This document shows positions 8,180-17,273 of a stretch of DNA of 64,000 nt, piece after piece; the stretch's first letter is position 1; each line of letters starts with the position of its first letter. The notes below the pieces were generated by a model, which saw only the letters and a program-made list of their open reading frames with translations, did not search any database and was not told where the DNA came from. A program made the translations under genes and the position numbers. This DNA comes from Thiodiazotropha sp040506275 (GTDB lineage: Bacteria > Pseudomonadota > Gammaproteobacteria > Chromatiales > Chromatiaceae), in contig JBEVXD010000014.1 in the NCBI GenBank assembly GCA_040506275.1, positions 1 to 64,000 on the forward strand, in the 5' to 3' direction.

Positions 8180-9790
8180 TTATTCATCTGGTAACTCGAA
8201 AAAGAATGTAGCGCCTTTATCAACCTCCGACTCGGCCCAGACGGAACCGCCATGTCGATGTATGATTCTAGCTACTGTTGCCAGTCCGATACCAGAACCT
8301 TCAAACTCACTGCTTTTATGAAGTCGCTGAAATGCACCAAATAGTTTGTCTGTATAGCGCATATCAAACCCGGCACCATTATCTTGAATATAAAAGCACG
8401 CTTTACCCTTATTTTCTGTCTTACCAATTATAATTTCGGCATGTTCACAATGACTGGTATATTTCCAGGCATTTCCAATCAGGTTATCCAAGGCTATCGC
8501 TAACAAATTATGATCTCCACGGGCTTTTAATCCTGGCTCCACCTGACAGTGAATTTTACGCTCGCTTCCATCCTCCTTTAACTTCTCTAATGAACTGTTC
8601 GCCAATTCGCTCAGATCGACAATACTGATCTCCATCTCCTGACGACCAAGGCGAGATAGTCTTAACATATCATCAATCAAATTGCCCATACGGGTTGCGG
8701 CCGACCTGACACGACGCAAATAGTCATGCCCCGTCTCATCAATACTATCCTGATAATCTTCGGATAGCACCTGACTGAATCCTTCAATACTCCTTAACGG
8801 GGCACGCAGGTCATGGGAGACTGAGTAGTTAAAGGCTTCAAGCTCTTTATTACTCCTTTCCAACTCGATCGTTCTCTCTACTACTTTCTTTTCAAGCGAT
8901 CGATTGTACTCATCCAGCTTACCATGGGAAATTTCCAGGTTGCTTGTCATCCGGTTGAAAGAGGTGGCAAATGAGCCAAACTCAGAACAGAGCAAGCCAT
9001 TCATACTCAGACGATAATTCAGATCTCCTGCGGATACCTCCTTTACACCTGTATCTAGCTGGCTGACCGCTCTAAGCAGGCGCTGAGTAAAGATCAGTGC
9101 TACAAGAAAACCAAACAGGACAAATGCGGCTGCCACTGAGATGTAGAAAAAGCGAATCTGCCTCATCTTCTCATCCCACTGTTCTGTGCGCACATCGATG
9201 CTCGCCTGCAAACCTGCCAGTGATATTCCACAGCGCAAAATGCCCCATAGTTCCTGCCCGTTAAATACCGGTGTCACCACCTGCATCGTCTCTTCAGGTA
9301 ATAATTCATCCGATGAATCACTGATAAATCGTACCGAAAATTCCCTTGCTGTATCCCCAGAGAAGTCTGTCTCAACCAGAGAAAGCGCTTTGACGTCTAC
9401 AGTATCATTCGGTGTAGTGCCCACTTGTTGAGGCAGACTATGGGCAACAATTTGCCCCAATGTACTGACCACCATACAGAACCGAATATCTTCATCTCCA
9501 TCTGCTACTTGCTTCATTAGGGCATTCAGAAAGCTGAAATCATATCCAGCAATCGCCTGATTTGAGCTGAGTGCCATGCTGCGTACTAATGACGCATTCC
9601 TTGCCTGCATAGCACTGTGCATGGAGGCGATATCCACTGCATGCTCGGTTTGGCGAAAATCGCTGATTTGTTGCCAGAATAGAAGACTGATCGCTGTAAA
9701 CAGCAAAAGCAACGCCAGATTCATCGATACCAGATAGAGACGGATCGAGGGCAGTTTCCCAGCAGGTAACGAGAACATTTTCATTCGCAT
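8180..9790 (-). CDS. Membrane sensor histidine kinase with HAMP domain
   Basis: Two-component sensor kinase of about 536 residues. In order: TM helix (about 20-42), a periplasmic sensor of about 165 residues, second TM helix (about 213-238), HAMP (LLRAVSQLDTGVKEVSAGDLNYRL), a short coiled coil (EKKVVERTIELERSNKELEAF), a HisKA domain with phospho-acceptor histidine in SVSHDLRAPLRSIEGF, and HATPase_c with the N box DNLIGNAWKYT, DNGAGFD and GSGIGLATVARIIHRHGG. The kinase core resembles the phytochrome-like class, whose partners are Rcp1-type regulators such as the one at 16073. ATG 9790 is chosen over TTG 9796. It is first in an operon with two periplasmic binding proteins that may supply its signal. 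Confidence 0.92.
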   Translation of the reverse strand: MRMKMFSLPAGKLPSIRLYLVSMNLALLLLFTAISLLFWQQISDFRQTEHAVDIASMHSAMQARNASLVRSMALSSNQAIAGYDFSFLNALMKQVADGDEDIRFCMVVSTLGQIVAHSLPQQVGTTPNDTVDVKALSLVETDFSGDTAREFSVRFISDSSDELLPEETMQVVTPVFNGQELWGILRCGISLAGLQASIDVRTEQWDEKMRQIRFFYISVAAAFVLFGFLVALIFTQRLLRAVSQLDTGVKEVSAGDLNYRLSMNGLLCSEFGSFATSFNRMTSNLEISHGKLDEYNRSLEKKVVERTIELERSNKELEAFNYSVSHDLRAPLRSIEGFSQVLSEDYQDSIDETGHDYLRRVRSAATRMGNLIDDMLRLSRLGRQEMEISIVDLSELANSSLEKLKEDGSERKIHCQVEPGLKARGDHNLLAIALDNLIGNAWKYTSHCEHAEIIIGKTENKGKACFYIQDNGAGFDMRYTDKLFGAFQRLHKSSEFEGSGIGLATVARIIHRHGGSVWAESEVDKGATFFFELPDE

Positions 9791-9980
9791 AGGCAAAGAA
9801 GTTTAGATAGTAACTTGCGCTATGTCAGCTAAGAATCCGATTTCTCTTGATTTTTCTCAATCCCACTCCTAGTTTTACAAGTTCATTCAGGAATTCAATG
9901 GATACATGCTGCATGTCTTATAGCCTCTTCAGATTTCTTATTGCCATCTCTTGTCTGGCTCTACTTAGCAAACAATCAAT

Positions 9981-12158
9981 ATGATCCATAGAACCTGTAA
10001 GAAGCTTATTTTTATACCTATATTGTGTTGTCACTTTAGCACTCAAGCGGTAGAGCCACCCTTAATCTCCGATGAGCAGATGCAGGAGGCAGAACGTCTC
10101 TTCAGTGGCCCTGCTGAGGAGGATTATTATCGAACCGATGCTGTTTTAGTGAGTGCCACAGGCAGTGCAAAACCGGTTTTCCTGGCACCATCCGTAGCCA
10201 CCGTTATCACTAAAGATGAAATCAGAGCTATGGGAGTCACCACACTGGACGAAGTACTGGAAACTGTTCCGGGGCTGCATGTCTTTATGTCCCCATCACC
10301 CAACTATCAGAAGCAGTGGTCGATCCGTGGCATTCATACCAATGACAATCCACATGTCTTACTGCTGGTTAATGGGCAGTCTGTGCAAGACCTTCTCCAA
10401 GGCGGACGTCCCAACCATTTACAACTACCCGTCAGCATGATCTCAAGAATCGAGGTAATTCGTGGGCCTGGCTCTGCAGTTCATGGGGCGGATGCCTTTG
10501 CTGGCACTATCAACGTTATCACCAAGGATGGTCAGGAAATTGAGGGGACACAGGCCGGATACCGCGGTGGCTCCTTTTCACGCAAGGATGCCTGGGTGCT
10601 CCATGGCGGGCAGTATCAGGGATGGGATATCGCTGTAAGTTTCGACATGATGAAATCGGAGGGTGACGATGAGCGGGTTATCAGTAGTGATCTTCAAAGC
10701 CTACTGGATGAAAGTTTCGGAACTTCTGCATCATTGGCACCTCGCGCCATGGACTCACAGCACGATCTACTCAATGCTTATTTCGGATTCAACCGTGAGC
10801 AATGGCAGATCTATTTCTGGGGTTGGCGTGAAAAAGATGGTGGAGTCATGACTGGCCTGGCGAACGCTATGGCGGATGAAAACCTGCTTGAGAGTGATGT
10901 CTTATCGGCGGGCATTACCCATCAGAATGATCAGTGGTTGCGCAATTGGCAATTCGATTTCAGTCTTAACTACCTCTATTTACAGGCCTCGACTAATCTG
11001 CAACTTTTTCCACCCGGTGCCCTGCTACCCATCGGCAGCGATGGTAACCTCAGTTTCACCAACCCGGCTGGACTGACACTGTTTACTGACGGCTATATCG
11101 GTTTTCCTATCCGAACCCAGAACCAATACAGTGCTGAGAGTGTTGCCTTGTTTGATGGCATCAGCCAACATCAAATGCGATTGGCACTCGGCTATCAATA
11201 CACTGAGGTCAGCTTTAAAGCCTTTCAAAATTGGGGTACAGGCGTGCTTGATGGCAGCCAAACAGTGGTTGACGGCACCCTGACTAACCTTACCAATGAC
11301 CCAAGAATATTTATGCCCGATGTCGACCGTAAGTTGTGGTATCTATCTGCGCAAGATGAGTGGAATTTTAGAAAAGATTGGGAATTGACCCTGGGTGCCC
11401 GCTACGACCACTATTCTGACTTTGGGGGCACTTTCAATCCCAGAGCCGCGATAGTCTGGCAAACCCACTATGACTTGACCACCAAGCTGCTCTATGGCCG
11501 AGCCTTCCGGGCACCAAGCTTTGCCAATATGCACGCCCAAAACAATCCCATCGGCTTGGGTAATCCAGATCTGGATCCAGAGACTCTCGACACCTTGGAA
11601 CTGGCTTTTGACTATCGCCCAACATTCGACCTGCGATTGGCTGCCAACATATTTGCCTACGAAATTGAAGGTCTGATCGCATTTGTACCCGATGAAGGGG
11701 AAGCCACCACCACCTCTCAAAATGCCCGCGATCAGCGAGGCCGGGGACTTGAACTTGAGGGTGACTGGCAGATCGCAGACAACATCAGATTGACCTCCAA
11801 TCTAGCTTGGCAGGACTCAGAAGATAAGCGCACCGGAGACCCAGTTCCCAATGCCCCCCGACTACAAGCCTATCTATCAAGCCAATGGAAATTTCTACCG
11901 AAATGGTCAGTCAACGCACAATGGTTTTGGGTAGGAAATAGGGAACGAGCCAGAGGCGATACCCGCAAAGAGATAGATGACTACAGCATAGTCAATCTCA
12001 CCTTGCGCCGTAAAAAACTCTTCGAACACCTGGACTTGACACTGGCTGTACGCAACCTGTTCGATGAGGATGTACGGGAACCCAGTACATCTGTCATTCC
12101 CGATGACTATCCAATGAATAGCAGGGAAGCATGGGCTGAAATACAGGTAAGCCTATGA
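9981..12158 (+). CDS. TonB-dependent outer-membrane receptor (copy 1)
   Basis: TonB-dependent receptor of about 725 residues. A signal peptide (about residues 1-23) is followed by a possible TonB box region (TDAVLVSATGS), the plug domain (APSVATVITKDEIRAMGVTTLDEVLETVPGLHV ... IEVIRGPGSAVHGADAFAGTINVITKDG) and the beta-barrel. The barrel ends in a C-terminal beta strand with a hydrophobic last residue (AWAEIQVSL), as outer-membrane proteins do. It imports a scarce ligand using TonB energy; the substrate cannot be told. It shares high identity with the next gene, from which it is separated by a 4-bp stop-start overlap. It is divergently transcribed from the sensor kinase operon, suggesting shared control. 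Confidence 0.93.
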   Translation: MIHRTCKKLIFIPILCCHFSTQAVEPPLISDEQMQEAERLFSGPAEEDYYRTDAVLVSATGSAKPVFLAPSVATVITKDEIRAMGVTTLDEVLETVPGLHVFMSPSPNYQKQWSIRGIHTNDNPHVLLLVNGQSVQDLLQGGRPNHLQLPVSMISRIEVIRGPGSAVHGADAFAGTINVITKDGQEIEGTQAGYRGGSFSRKDAWVLHGGQYQGWDIAVSFDMMKSEGDDERVISSDLQSLLDESFGTSASLAPRAMDSQHDLLNAYFGFNREQWQIYFWGWREKDGGVMTGLANAMADENLLESDVLSAGITHQNDQWLRNWQFDFSLNYLYLQASTNLQLFPPGALLPIGSDGNLSFTNPAGLTLFTDGYIGFPIRTQNQYSAESVALFDGISQHQMRLALGYQYTEVSFKAFQNWGTGVLDGSQTVVDGTLTNLTNDPRIFMPDVDRKLWYLSAQDEWNFRKDWELTLGARYDHYSDFGGTFNPRAAIVWQTHYDLTTKLLYGRAFRAPSFANMHAQNNPIGLGNPDLDPETLDTLELAFDYRPTFDLRLAANIFAYEIEGLIAFVPDEGEATTTSQNARDQRGRGLELEGDWQIADNIRLTSNLAWQDSEDKRTGDPVPNAPRLQAYLSSQWKFLPKWSVNAQWFWVGNRERARGDTRKEIDDYSIVNLTLRRKKLFEHLDLTLAVRNLFDEDVREPSTSVIPDDYPMNSREAWAEIQVSL

Positions 12159-14389
12159 TCCTGAATCACATAGAACACTACCGAAAGAAACCACCAATTC
12201 CCAATAGAAAAAAAAACAGCGGTCTGTTCTATTCACTGTTCGTATTGCTTACGCTGATCCTACCAACTTACCTCGTAGCAGATAGTACAATAATTACCGA
12301 CCAGCAGATGAGAGAGGCTGAGGCACTATTCAGTGGTCCTGGCGAAGAGGACTATTACAAAACCGATGCAGTACTTGTCTCCGCCACCGGCAGTGCCAAA
12401 CCTGTGTTTCTTGCCCCCTCAGTAGCCAGCGTGATCAGTAAGCAGGATATCGAAGCCATGGGTGCCAGGACACTGTTTGAAATCCTCGAAACCGTACCAG
12501 GACTCCATATCGCCCCCTCCAGTAATTTCGGCCCGCTGATCACCAACATCAATATTCGTGGCATCGCCACTGCCCTCAACCCTCAAGTTTTAGTATTGCT
12601 CAACGGGGTACAAATCAAGGATCTATGGAACGGCAACCTTGGTCACCGTTTTGAGATGCCAGTAGAGATGATCTCCAGAGTTGAGGTTGTGAGAGGACCG
12701 GGATCAGCAGTACACGGTGCAGATGCCTTTGCCGGCACCATCAACATCATCACAAAAGACGGTCAAGAGATAGACGGTGTTCGAGCAGGCATCCGCCAGG
12801 GATCATTCAGCACCTCCAATGGCTGGTTGCAGTATGGCACCAACCACCAGGGCTGGGATCTGGTAGCCAGCCTGGAGGCCTTAAAGCAGGGCACAGATGA
12901 CGAACGTCTCATTGAACAGGATCTTCAAACCACCCTGGATGAGAGCTTCGGCACACAGGCATCTTTGGCCCCAGGCACTATGAACCTGGACCAGCGCCTT
13001 ATCACATATCATCTCGGTTTGAGCAAAGATAACTGGCGTGGCCACATTTGGGGACTATGGCAAAGAGATGCGGGCGTGGGTGTAGGTGCTGCACCTGTAC
13101 TGGATCCTGAGGGGTATTTGGAAAAGGATATATATAACGCTGATCTGCTCTACCATAACCAGGATCTGCATCCGGACTGGGAATTAACTCTTCGCGTCAA
13201 CTATAACTACACCGACTACACCAACAATTTCACACTCTTCCCCGCTGGCTCCACCCTGCCTATCGGCGCTGACGGCAATCTGAATTTTACTGACCCGGTT
13301 GGATTCACCCACTTCAGCGAAGGCTATATAGGCCAGCCAAACAGTACCAATCGAGTCTTTGGAACCGAGGCGACTGGAACCTACGACGGCTTTGCCGATC
13401 ACCATTACCGTCTGGCAACCGGCTATAAAAAGCTGGAATTGAAGCCCAATGCAAAGCAGAACTTCGGCCCAGGCGTGATCGACGGCAGCCAGCAAGTGGT
13501 CAATGGTGAACTTACAGATGTCTCCGATACACCCTATGTCTACGGCCCAAACAAGGCCCGTCACCTTTGGTATCTCTCCATCCAGGATGAGTGGACTCTG
13601 GCAAGGAACTGGGATCTGACCCTGGGAGCACGATATGACCGCTATTCGGACTTTGGCGATACTTTCAATCCTCGGGTGGCCCTGGTGTGGCAAACCCGCT
13701 ACGACTTAACCACCAAACTACTGTATGGCCAGGCATTTCGCCCTCCCTCATTCTCCGAACTCTATGCACAAAACAATCCGGTCCAGTTGGGCAATGAGGA
13801 TCTGGATCCTGAGACCATTGATACTCTCGAACTCGCTATGGATTGGCGACCAACCTCAGACCTGAGACTGGCTACCAACCTATATGCTTATCAGATTAAC
13901 GATCTGATCGAGGCTCTACCCGATCCCGACGGTGCGAGTAACACCAACCAAAACGCTCGGGACCAGGAGGGACAGGGTATTGAATTTGAGATCGACTGGC
14001 AGGTCGACAAAGACTTAAACCTTCAAGCTAACGGTGCATGGCAACGCAGTAAAGATAGGGACAGTGGTGAGGAAGTTGCCAATACGCCGGGGTTTCAATA
14101 CTACGCGCGCGCGAACTGGCAGTTTATGCCTAAATGGTCTGTTGACGGACAATGGTTCTGGATTGGCGACCGGCAACGTGCAACGGGAGACGACCGCCCC
14201 GATATTGATGACTATCAGATCGTCAACCTGACCCTGCAACGAAAACAGCTTTTGCAACATCTAGACCTAACCATGGCAGTCAGAAACCTGTTCGATGCCG
14301 AAGTTCGCGAACCCGCCAATACGACAATAATTGATGATTACCCTATGGATAGTCGAGCCTATTGGCTAGAACTTCGAGTCAGCTATTGA
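12155..14389 (+). CDS. TonB-dependent outer-membrane receptor (copy 2)
   Basis: Second TonB-dependent receptor, about 744 residues, a tandem paralogue of the preceding gene. Its start overlaps that gene's stop (ATGA). The N-terminus is longer, with a basic segment before the hydrophobic signal core (SGLFYSLFVLLTLILPTYLVA). Plug motifs are nearly the same: VLVSATGSAKPVFLAPSVASVISKQDIEAMG and VEVVRGPGSAVHGADAFAGTINIITKDG. The barrel ends AYWLELRVSY with the expected terminal aromatic residue. The two copies may have divergent ligand specificity, since the barrels differ more than the plugs. Its stop overlaps the 3' end of the convergent GGDEF/EAL gene by 11 bp. Confidence 0.93.
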   Translation: MILNHIEHYRKKPPIPNRKKNSGLFYSLFVLLTLILPTYLVADSTIITDQQMREAEALFSGPGEEDYYKTDAVLVSATGSAKPVFLAPSVASVISKQDIEAMGARTLFEILETVPGLHIAPSSNFGPLITNINIRGIATALNPQVLVLLNGVQIKDLWNGNLGHRFEMPVEMISRVEVVRGPGSAVHGADAFAGTINIITKDGQEIDGVRAGIRQGSFSTSNGWLQYGTNHQGWDLVASLEALKQGTDDERLIEQDLQTTLDESFGTQASLAPGTMNLDQRLITYHLGLSKDNWRGHIWGLWQRDAGVGVGAAPVLDPEGYLEKDIYNADLLYHNQDLHPDWELTLRVNYNYTDYTNNFTLFPAGSTLPIGADGNLNFTDPVGFTHFSEGYIGQPNSTNRVFGTEATGTYDGFADHHYRLATGYKKLELKPNAKQNFGPGVIDGSQQVVNGELTDVSDTPYVYGPNKARHLWYLSIQDEWTLARNWDLTLGARYDRYSDFGDTFNPRVALVWQTRYDLTTKLLYGQAFRPPSFSELYAQNNPVQLGNEDLDPETIDTLELAMDWRPTSDLRLATNLYAYQINDLIEALPDPDGASNTNQNARDQEGQGIEFEIDWQVDKDLNLQANGAWQRSKDRDSGEEVANTPGFQYYARANWQFMPKWSVDGQWFWIGDRQRATGDDRPDIDDYQIVNLTLQRKQLLQHLDLTMAVRNLFDAEVREPANTTIIDDYPMDSRAYWLELRVSY

Positions 14390-16076
14390 TCAACGGTTCA
14401 GGCCGTTGGATACCATATCCCTGGGCATAGTCGACCCCCATCCCCTGCAACACATCCCGAGTCTCTTGCCGCTCAACAAACTCAGCTATCGTCTTCAACC
14501 CGGCAACGTGACCAATGGTATTAATCGCATCGACAATAGCCCGGCTCATCTCATCATCTTCCACGTGTTTAACGAAGGAACCATCTACCTTCAGATAGTC
14601 GACCGACAGGGACTTTAGATAAGAGAATGAGCTGAGCCCGGAACCAAAATCATCGAGGGCAAAGAAGCAGCCCATCTCGCGTATCTCCTGAATGAAGCTT
14701 TCGGTGATATCGAGATTATTGATTGCAGCAGTCTCTGTTACCTCGAAGCAGATTGCCTGTGGAGGCACCTTGAGGAACTTCATACGTTCTTGAATAAAAT
14801 TGAAGAAGCCTCGGTCACTCAATGATGTTCCGGAAAGATTGATAAAATACAACTGCCCTTCGTTATAGCGTGCGTTATCTCTCCCCAGATAGGTAAAGAT
14901 GGAATTGACCACCCAGCGATCCAGACGCTGCATCAGATCATAACGCTCGGCAGCGGGAATAAAGGCTCCTGGCGGAATAATTTCCCCATCAGTACCCTGC
15001 ATACGCAGTAGTATTTCCATATGCCTAGGTCCAGCCTCATCAGACAGGGAAACAATAGGCTGCTGATACAGCATGAACCGCTCGTCATTCAAGGCGCTGT
15101 TGATTCGACTGACCCACTGCATCTCATCGCGTCGCAAGGCCAGTTCATCATCTTCTGCGGTGTAGATATGTACTCGATTGCGGCCTCGGCTTTTTGCCGC
15201 AAAACAGGCCATATCTGCGTTGCTCAATACCTCGTCGCTACTTTTCGTATCCGGCGTGATATCGACCAGGCCAATACTGACACTGGTGCTGAAAGGACGG
15301 GCATCCCAGACAAACTTATGATTCTCTACAGTCTCCCTAAGCATATTCGCCAACACTTCTGCCTGGGGAAGCGAGCAGTTGCTCAATATCACACCAAACT
15401 CATCCCCACCCAAACGGGCCAGGAGGTCAGTCTCTCTAACCTGCTTTCTCAGTAAACCTGAAACCTGACGTAGTAACTCATCTCCAGCCATATGGCCACA
15501 GGTATCGTTAACCACTTTGAATTGATCCAGATCCAGATACATAAATGCGTGATGCACCTGGTCACGCCTGGCACTACCGAGACTCTGGTTCAGGGCCTGA
15601 TCCAGTTCCCGGCGATTCTTCAGATCAGTCAGAGAGTCATGATAGGCCATATGCTGAAGCTGGCTCTCTGCTCTGCGTCTTGCAGCTCGGGATTTCGCTT
15701 CCAGTAACTCACGCTCAATGGCTGGTCCCAGCCGGGCCAGATTATCCTTCATGATGTAATCGGCAGCGCCACTTTTCATCATTGAAACAGCCAGCTCTTC
15801 GCCGATACTCCCTGAAACAATGATCACGGGGATATCCAGATTGGTGGTGCGTACTATTTGCAACGCTTCCTGAGAGTCGAAGGAAGGCATGTTGTGATCA
15901 GTGATCACCAGATCCCAATGTGCACCATTAAGCGCCGCCTGAAAGGTACCGGAACTGTCGACACGAACATAATGTTCAATTACCCAATCATCTCTCTTCA
16001 GATGGTGCAATAACAGTAAGGCATCATCTTCAGAATCCTCAGCAAGTAACAGCCGAATCGGTTGCTTACTCTTCAT
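14379..16076 (-). CDS. REC-GGDEF-EAL c-di-GMP response regulator
   Basis: Cytoplasmic response regulator of about 565 residues with three domains. The receiver (about 1-125) has acidic residues in LLAEDSEDD and phospho-acceptor Asp60 in DLVITDHNMP. The GGDEF domain (about 150-305) has intact LARLGGDEFGVIL and an RETD inhibitory site five residues before it. The EAL domain (about 315-560) keeps INLSGTSL, CFEVTETAA, DDFGSGLSSFSYLKSL and YLKVDGSF, but its signature is EIL (HMEILLRM). It can plausibly make c-di-GMP and perhaps also degrade it. It follows the Rcp1-like regulator gene, with a 4-bp overlap. The block around it suggests that it converts the sensor kinase's signal into second-messenger output. 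Confidence 0.93.
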   Translation of the reverse strand: MKSKQPIRLLLAEDSEDDALLLLHHLKRDDWVIEHYVRVDSSGTFQAALNGAHWDLVITDHNMPSFDSQEALQIVRTTNLDIPVIIVSGSIGEELAVSMMKSGAADYIMKDNLARLGPAIERELLEAKSRAARRRAESQLQHMAYHDSLTDLKNRRELDQALNQSLGSARRDQVHHAFMYLDLDQFKVVNDTCGHMAGDELLRQVSGLLRKQVRETDLLARLGGDEFGVILSNCSLPQAEVLANMLRETVENHKFVWDARPFSTSVSIGLVDITPDTKSSDEVLSNADMACFAAKSRGRNRVHIYTAEDDELALRRDEMQWVSRINSALNDERFMLYQQPIVSLSDEAGPRHMEILLRMQGTDGEIIPPGAFIPAAERYDLMQRLDRWVVNSIFTYLGRDNARYNEGQLYFINLSGTSLSDRGFFNFIQERMKFLKVPPQAICFEVTETAAINNLDITESFIQEIREMGCFFALDDFGSGLSSFSYLKSLSVDYLKVDGSFVKHVEDDEMSRAIVDAINTIGHVAGLKTIAEFVERQETRDVLQGMGVDYAQGYGIQRPEPLINS

Positions 16077-16501
16077 TTAGCAGTTCTCGGTGTCATATTC
16101 ATAGCCATCCAATATGTCACTAACTTCTGAACCGCTTCAACAAACTGAGTGAAATCCACAGGTTTCCGAATATAGCTATTAGCACCCAACCGATAGCTCT
16201 CTAGCAAATCTTTCTCTTCATCAGATGATGTGAGCACAACCACAGGTAGTAATTGTGTACGCGGAGACTCACGAATAATCTTCAGTACATCCAGACCACT
16301 TAACTTGGGCAGTTGAAGATCGAGTAGTATCACTTTTGGAAGGGGGGCATCATCACTATTTCCGAGCAGATACTCCACAGCCTCTTTACCATCACGTGCA
16401 ACCTGAACTTTGTGCTTGATTTTGTTCTTTTTCAAAGCACGCATAGCCAACAGCTCATCATCAGGATTATCTTCAACCAGCAAAATGAGATTTTTTTTCA
16501 T
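16073..16501 (-). CDS. Rcp1-like single-domain response regulator
   Basis: Stand-alone receiver domain of about 142 residues. The acidic pair is in LLVEDNPDDE, phospho-acceptor Asp61 in VILLDLQLPKLSGLDVL, the switch Thr91 in VVVLTSSDEEKD and the conserved Lys113 in YIRKPVDFTQF. The DNPDDE start and the ...ANSYIRKPVDF end are typical of Rcp1-type regulators that pair with phytochrome-like histidine kinases. It lacks an output domain and so acts by phosphotransfer or protein contact. ATG 16501 (MKKNLILL) is preferred; ATG 16525 adds eight residues. It is the first gene of a two-gene operon with the REC-GGDEF-EAL protein, and the likely partner kinase is at 8180-9790. Confidence 0.92.
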   Translation of the reverse strand: MKKNLILLVEDNPDDELLAMRALKKNKIKHKVQVARDGKEAVEYLLGNSDDAPLPKVILLDLQLPKLSGLDVLKIIRESPRTQLLPVVVLTSSDEEKDLLESYRLGANSYIRKPVDFTQFVEAVQKLVTYWMAMNMTPRTAK

Positions 16502-16525
16502 AACTGAAACGTCCCAAGCGGTCAT

Positions 16526-17023
16526 TCCTTTTCCAGAAAATCAGGCACCATTATGGATTGCATTCAGCATATCAGCAGAACCCGATGTTACGCCACTATG
16601 CTTGATCAGCGGCATCAGTCTAATCAATGACTCGAGCTTTGATCATTGAGAGAGCTTATCGAACAAGCCTGTTCTTTCCTTCGCAGTGTCCCTGTACTGC
16701 TCATTGCCATTCATTCAACAGAGACCCTAAGTACCAAAAGGTTATAACTACGCCCTTTAGGACATAGCTGCCAATCATAAAACGACTAAATTCGCCAGAA
16801 AACTTGTTCCACTTGGTTTTGGATATGCACAAACAAATAACGACATCTGAATCAGTGCGTAGAAGTGCGCCAACTTATGTGAAATTAAAACAACCTGATT
16901 GTCATCCCAGCTTCAGCTCATGATGTATAGGGGGGCATGGCCCCACCCTGCAGCGCAAAAACCAGCGTACGCCATGGCTCTCTGTATGAGTAGAGCTTTA
17001 GAACAGCGTCACTGCCTTCAGCA
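16526..17023. other. Intergenic region with one REP
   Basis: About 500 bp without a supported gene. A class-2 REP-like palindrome (GGGGGCATGGCCCCACC) lies at about 16931-16948. The rest is AT-rich and presumably holds the promoter of the response-regulator operon. No other structure was seen. Confidence 0.6.
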
Positions 17024-17212
17024 CTAATCACTCAACTGATAAATGGTTCCACAATAGGGACAGGTGGCAGTACCGGTCTTTTCAATTGGCAGATAGACCC
17101 GTGGGTGGAGTGAAGCCAGAGATTCACCGGGTCTAGGACAACTGAGTGGTAGGTCGTTTCTGGTGACCTTGTGTACGGCCTGCTGTGTTGATTGTTTTTC
17201 TGCCTGGGTCAT
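17024..17212 (-). CDS. Zinc-finger domain protein (zf-CHCC family)
   Basis: A 62-residue protein with the CHCC zinc-ribbon pattern: Cys in LSCPRPGES, His in SLHPRVYLP, and the Cys pair in TATCPYCGTIYQL. This small fold is shared with the NDUFS6-like subunit of respiratory complex I and with many proteobacterial single-domain proteins of unknown function. AGGAGAATTAAAT directly precedes the ATG, a good Shine-Dalgarno. It lies downstream of ilvE on the same strand (61 bp gap), an arrangement common in gammaproteobacteria. Its exact role is unknown. Confidence 0.85.
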   Translation of the reverse strand: MTQAEKQSTQQAVHKVTRNDLPLSCPRPGESLASLHPRVYLPIEKTGTATCPYCGTIYQLSD

Positions 17213-17273
17213 ATTTAATTCTCCTGATAAGGGAGTCTCAGGTTAATACCGGGAGATCTATTGATCGGTGAAC

